From NCBI GenBank assembly GCA_025449735.1, contig JANWIV010000002.1:186001-250000 (forward strand): DNA of 64,000 nt. The letters run 5' to 3'. This document shows positions 61,232 to 64,000 of this stretch, piece after piece; the stretch's first letter is position 1, and the number at the start of each line of letters is the position of its first letter. The notes beneath the pieces were generated by a model. It did not search any database and was not told the DNA's origin. It saw only the letters and a program-made list of their open reading frames with translations. Origin of the DNA: Candidatus Microgenomates bacterium. GTDB taxonomy: Bacteria; Patescibacteriota; Microgenomatia; UBA1406; HO2-37-13b. The translations under genes and the position numbers were made by a program.

Positions 61232-62563
61232 CTAGATTGAAATTACGTCAAGAATTCTTTCGATACGAGAATCATAGCTTATATTGACAATTTCTTTGGT
61301 TCTAGCATCAACTTCAGCAACAATTCCGATTGACACTGGTAGAAAAGCAAAGAGGTACTCATCACGGTTGCCTTCAACCCGGTAGACCAGTCGATTATTC
61401 TTCCAACCGATATAGACAGGATAAGTCAATTCTGCGGCTTGAGCCTGCGGAAATAGTCGAGAGACTACATGTCCATCGATTCTGGTTATTATGTCAAGAT
61501 CTGATAAATACTTAGTAATATCGTCTGGAAGGTAGACTAATTTTTGTTCACCCTGTGGGGTTAATATTGATAGCGACCGTCTTGCAAAACTTAATCGTAC
61601 TGGGAGCTCGGTCGCAGCGGTGACCCCAAGACGTGTTAGGAATAATTGAGAATTTCTACCGGCATATATTTTGATTTCATAAGGGTCGAGATATCTATTT
61701 ATTGAATCCAATGCGCTAAAATCGAGTTCAATATTGGTCTGAAATGGGAAATTGGGAAGAATAGTCACAAATTCACCAGAAGCATCATTGATTATTTTAA
61801 AGCCTGAGCTTATGTCGCCCGGTTGATTGCCAGAAATAATGTTGGCTTTATCGACGGCGCCTCTGTCAAAACCCTGTCCAAATAATTGAGCCAATAGTCC
61901 ATTAATACCGCTGGCAATTCCTGAAGATTGGGATGACCCAATCGTTGTGAAGCCAGGCAAAGTAGTTGGAGTTGGTTGGGGGTTGAAAATATTGGCCACA
62001 AAATCGCCGATATTAAATGAACCAGGAGTGATTGTTGGGTATACTGGCGCTGGAATCGTTGGCGGACTCGTAATTATCGGTGGCGGCACTATCGGATCGG
62101 TAATCGAGACTGATAATGAGCCGTCTTTGACCTTGACTTGTATTGTATTGTTGGGGTCATTAATGTTGACTGTACCACCACCTATTGTGCCTATTTCGAT
62201 CGGATTTATTGTTGAAGGCGGAGTTAATGATGGATTAATGATAACTAAATTGGGAATTTCGGTTGTCGGCGTTGGATAATATCCAGTAGTTGGGAGCGGC
62301 ATCGTAGACGCAGTCGGAAAGGGGTTACTTTGACTGTCAGTTGGTATTGGTAGTTGCTTGCTGCTAGTGGGCGCAGTCGTTGGTGATTCTTGACCTTGAC
62401 CTTCGCCTGAGCCAAAATCGGTCGTAGCGAGCACACTGGCATCATTCAAATGGCCTTTTTTATCTGCAATGAGAAGTATTTTAAAGCTAAGGGCTGAAAA
62501 TAAGCCCACAAACATTATTACAAAAAAAAACAATTTTTCATCAACGTGTCCTTTTTTGACCAT
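61232..62563 (-). CDS. Membrane-anchored protein with proline-rich stalk
   Basis: The 443-residue protein has one N-terminal membrane helix (about 11-32), a long Pro/Thr/Ser stalk (about 45-215) with repeated PTP and PPxI patterns, then a folded domain (about 245-443) ending in a strand-rich VEGNRDEYLFAFLPVSIGIVAEVDARTKEIVNISYDS. The stalk composition matches that of the surface protein at 59497, so the two may act together in the envelope. No known domain. Confidence 0.65.
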   Translation of the reverse strand: MVKKGHVDEKLFFFVIMFVGLFSALSFKILLIADKKGHLNDASVLATTDFGSGEGQGQESPTTAPTSSKQLPIPTDSQSNPFPTASTMPLPTTGYYPTPTTEIPNLVIINPSLTPPSTINPIEIGTIGGGTVNINDPNNTIQVKVKDGSLSVSITDPIVPPPIITSPPTIPAPVYPTITPGSFNIGDFVANIFNPQPTPTTLPGFTTIGSSQSSGIASGINGLLAQLFGQGFDRGAVDKANIISGNQPGDISSGFKIINDASGEFVTILPNFPFQTNIELDFSALDSINRYLDPYEIKIYAGRNSQLFLTRLGVTAATELPVRLSFARRSLSILTPQGEQKLVYLPDDITKYLSDLDIITRIDGHVVSRLFPQAQAAELTYPVYIGWKNNRLVYRVEGNRDEYLFAFLPVSIGIVAEVDARTKEIVNISYDSRIERILDVISI

Positions 62564-62601
62564 GATACTTAATCAGTATACAAAATTTTTAAGTAAATGG
62601 G

Positions 62602-62607
62602 TATAAT
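62602..62607 (+). promoter_or_regulatory. -10 box of the holA-like gene, near-leaderless
   Basis: TATAAT lies 8 bases before the ATG at 62616, so the predicted RNA start is at most 2 bases from the start codon. This favours 62616 over the in-frame TTG at 62607. Confidence 0.55.
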
Positions 62608-62615
62608 TGGGGAGC

Positions 62616-63284
62616 ATGTTGACTATTTATTGCGGTGATGACATCGTGACCTCAAGAGAAAATTATTTTAACTGTAGAGAAAGATTTATTGAAAAAGGCA
62701 GTGAAATAATTAATTTCAATAGCCAATCATTAGGCGAAGTTATATCAGGTTCATTTAATACCTCGCTTTTCATGGATAACCTTGTTTTTTTTGGTGAGAA
62801 TTTGTTTAGTCTAAAAAAAAATCGTGACAAATTACTTAAAGCGACAACAGACATAGATTTAGTCGTCTGGGAAGAAAAATATGATCCACGAGATTTAAAG
62901 CGCCAATTTAGCCAGGCGAAGCTAATCATCAGTAAATTGCCTGACAATCTCTTTACTTTTCTTGACTCGATTATCCCTGGTAGAAAAAAATCTCTCCTAG
63001 AGAGCCATCATAGGATTGACGAGACAATCGAGCCAAATATGCTATTATTTATGCTTCAGAAGCGTATTAAACAGCTCATTTTTGTCTCTATGGGAAATGA
63101 ATCGGCGTTGAAATTAGCTTCATGGCAGTTGTCACGGCTCAAAACTCAATCGACCTACTGGGACAGTCAAAAGCTGTTGTTATTTTATGACAAGCTCTTT
63201 GCAATCGAGAAAAATAACAAGACTAGTTATGGTCACTATTCAATTTCTCAGTCACTTGACATATTATTCTGCTATTATTTGTGA
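62616..63284 (+). CDS. Divergent DNA polymerase III delta-like protein
   Basis: The 222-residue protein opens MLTIYCGDDIVTSRENYF, which resembles the start of HolA domain I (the clamp-loader fold without an active P-loop). It continues with FGENLFSLKKNRDKLL and a helical C-terminal half with MLQKRIKQLIFVSMG and ASWQLSRLKTQSTYW, also delta-like. It is about 100 residues shorter than E. coli HolA and divergent, so the call rests on pattern. The next gene starts 2 bases after its stop. Confidence 0.6.
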   Translation: MLTIYCGDDIVTSRENYFNCRERFIEKGSEIINFNSQSLGEVISGSFNTSLFMDNLVFFGENLFSLKKNRDKLLKATTDIDLVVWEEKYDPRDLKRQFSQAKLIISKLPDNLFTFLDSIIPGRKKSLLESHHRIDETIEPNMLLFMLQKRIKQLIFVSMGNESALKLASWQLSRLKTQSTYWDSQKLLLFYDKLFAIEKNNKTSYGHYSISQSLDILFCYYL

Positions 63285-63286
63285 AT

Positions 63287-64000
63287 ATGAAGCTTGATAC
63301 CAGCATATTCAAAAGTTATGATATCCGTGGCATCTACCCGGAGCAGATTAGTGAAGAAAATATTCAAGAGGTGGTGCAGGCAGTACTTCATTTTTACCAG
63401 ATTAGAATAGGGAGACCTAATATCTCCATAGTCGTCGGTCATGATATGAGGATGTCAGTTCCCAATCTTTACCCACGGCTTATTGATGCCTTGGTTAAAG
63501 GGGGCGCTGAGGTCATTGATATTGGTTTATCCTCGACACCGACCTATTATTTCGCCGTGCTTCATCTCAAGACAGATGCAGGGATAATACTTACCGCCTC
63601 ACATAACCCTTCTCAATATACCGGCATGAAATTAGTAATCAGGGAAGGAGACAAGATTATTAAAATTGGCGGGGATACCGGTATGAAGGATATAATGGAA
63701 TTTGCTGAGCAGGGGATCTCAGTTAATGAATCGGGAGGCTCAATAAGGATTGAGTCTGGGTTAGTTGAAGCTGAAATTGAGAATGCTGAGAGTGTTGCAA
63801 CGATGCACGGAATCAAACCATTAAAAGTAGTTGCCGATACAGCTAATGCCATGGCAATCACTTATATAAAACCCTTATTTGAGAAATTGCCTTGCACGCT
63901 TATTCTTATGAATGAAGAGCTTGACGGCTCATTCCCAGTACATCAACCAGACCCGTTAGTTTTTGAAAACTACAAAGCGCTTTATCAGCGAGTCATTGAT
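63287..64000 (+). CDS. Phosphomannomutase/phosphoglucomutase, N-terminal part
   Basis: The frame is open to the end of the window (238 codons). It begins MKLDTSIFKSYDIRGIYPEQI, with SYDIRG as the opening loop of the alpha-D-phosphohexomutase family, and has the phosphoserine loop TASHNPSQYTGMKL near residue 107. These enzymes interconvert hexose 1- and 6-phosphates and supply nucleotide sugars for envelope glycans. Substrate specificity cannot be read from this part. It starts 2 bases after the holA-like stop. Confidence 0.93.
   Translation, partial: MKLDTSIFKSYDIRGIYPEQISEENIQEVVQAVLHFYQIRIGRPNISIVVGHDMRMSVPNLYPRLIDALVKGGAEVIDIGLSSTPTYYFAVLHLKTDAGIILTASHNPSQYTGMKLVIREGDKIIKIGGDTGMKDIMEFAEQGISVNESGGSIRIESGLVEAEIENAESVATMHGIKPLKVVADTANAMAITYIKPLFEKLPCTLILMNEELDGSFPVHQPDPLVFENYKALYQRVID

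Overview
The window is about 64 kb of compact, AT-rich bacterial chromosome that reads as one segment of a Patescibacteria (Candidate Phyla Radiation) genome using the standard bacterial code. The evidence is the short core genes packed with little spacing, a 23S rRNA gene with large insertions and no 16S or 5S beside it, standalone GIY-YIG nucleases, many small orphan proteins, and promoters whose -10 box lies so close to the start codon that the mRNA should be leaderless. I would not assign a lineage below the phylum from sequence alone.

Layout. 1-6.2 kb is the end of a division and cell wall (dcw) cluster: murD (partial), ftsW, murG, ftsQ, ftsA, ftsZ, then a pterin dehydratase. 6.3-11.4 kb holds ileS, rodA, rplU, rpmA and a ParB-type HTH protein. 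11.4-20.1 kb mixes signal peptidase I, an M20 peptidase, a glycosyltransferase, envelope proteins (Ig-like, DUF1003, LysM), a PD-(D/E)XK nuclease, a DsbA-like oxidoreductase and tRNAs Val, Thr, Gly and Asp. 20.2-31.5 kb carries a TrpR-like regulator with palindromic operators, polX, lemA-htpX, an endonuclease III without its Fe-S cysteines, gatCAB and dnaE. 31.5-37.9 kb is a complete F-type ATP synthase operon with a delta subunit reduced to its C-terminal domain. 38.2-41.6 kb is tRNA-Ala and the 23S rRNA, then topA.

44.2-58.4 kb is the accessory part. It has a glycan cassette (DegT aminotransferase, GNAT, GT2, GT-C-like membrane protein), four orphan genes, three of them behind near-identical leaderless promoters, a probably acquired fatty acid desaturase, pyrG, rplS, yraN, a TM-helix channel-like protein and a divergent SpeD-like protein. 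58.5-59.4 kb is a tandem array in which tRNA-Glu and its fragments alternate with GIY-YIG genes. The window ends with two proline-rich surface proteins (one with a dockerin-like tail), a HolA-like protein and the start of a phosphohexomutase gene.

The most unusual material is: (1) the orphan cassette at 50.1-53.2 kb with its repeated promoter and palindrome module; (2) the tRNA-Glu/GIY-YIG array; (3) short AT-rich word repeats found between genes, in frame inside gatB, and inside two helices of the 23S rRNA; (4) a tRNA-Val whose anticodon loop seems to be split by a second tRNA-Val; (5) an autoregulatory-looking TrpR-like gene bracketed by perfect TTAA-core palindromes.
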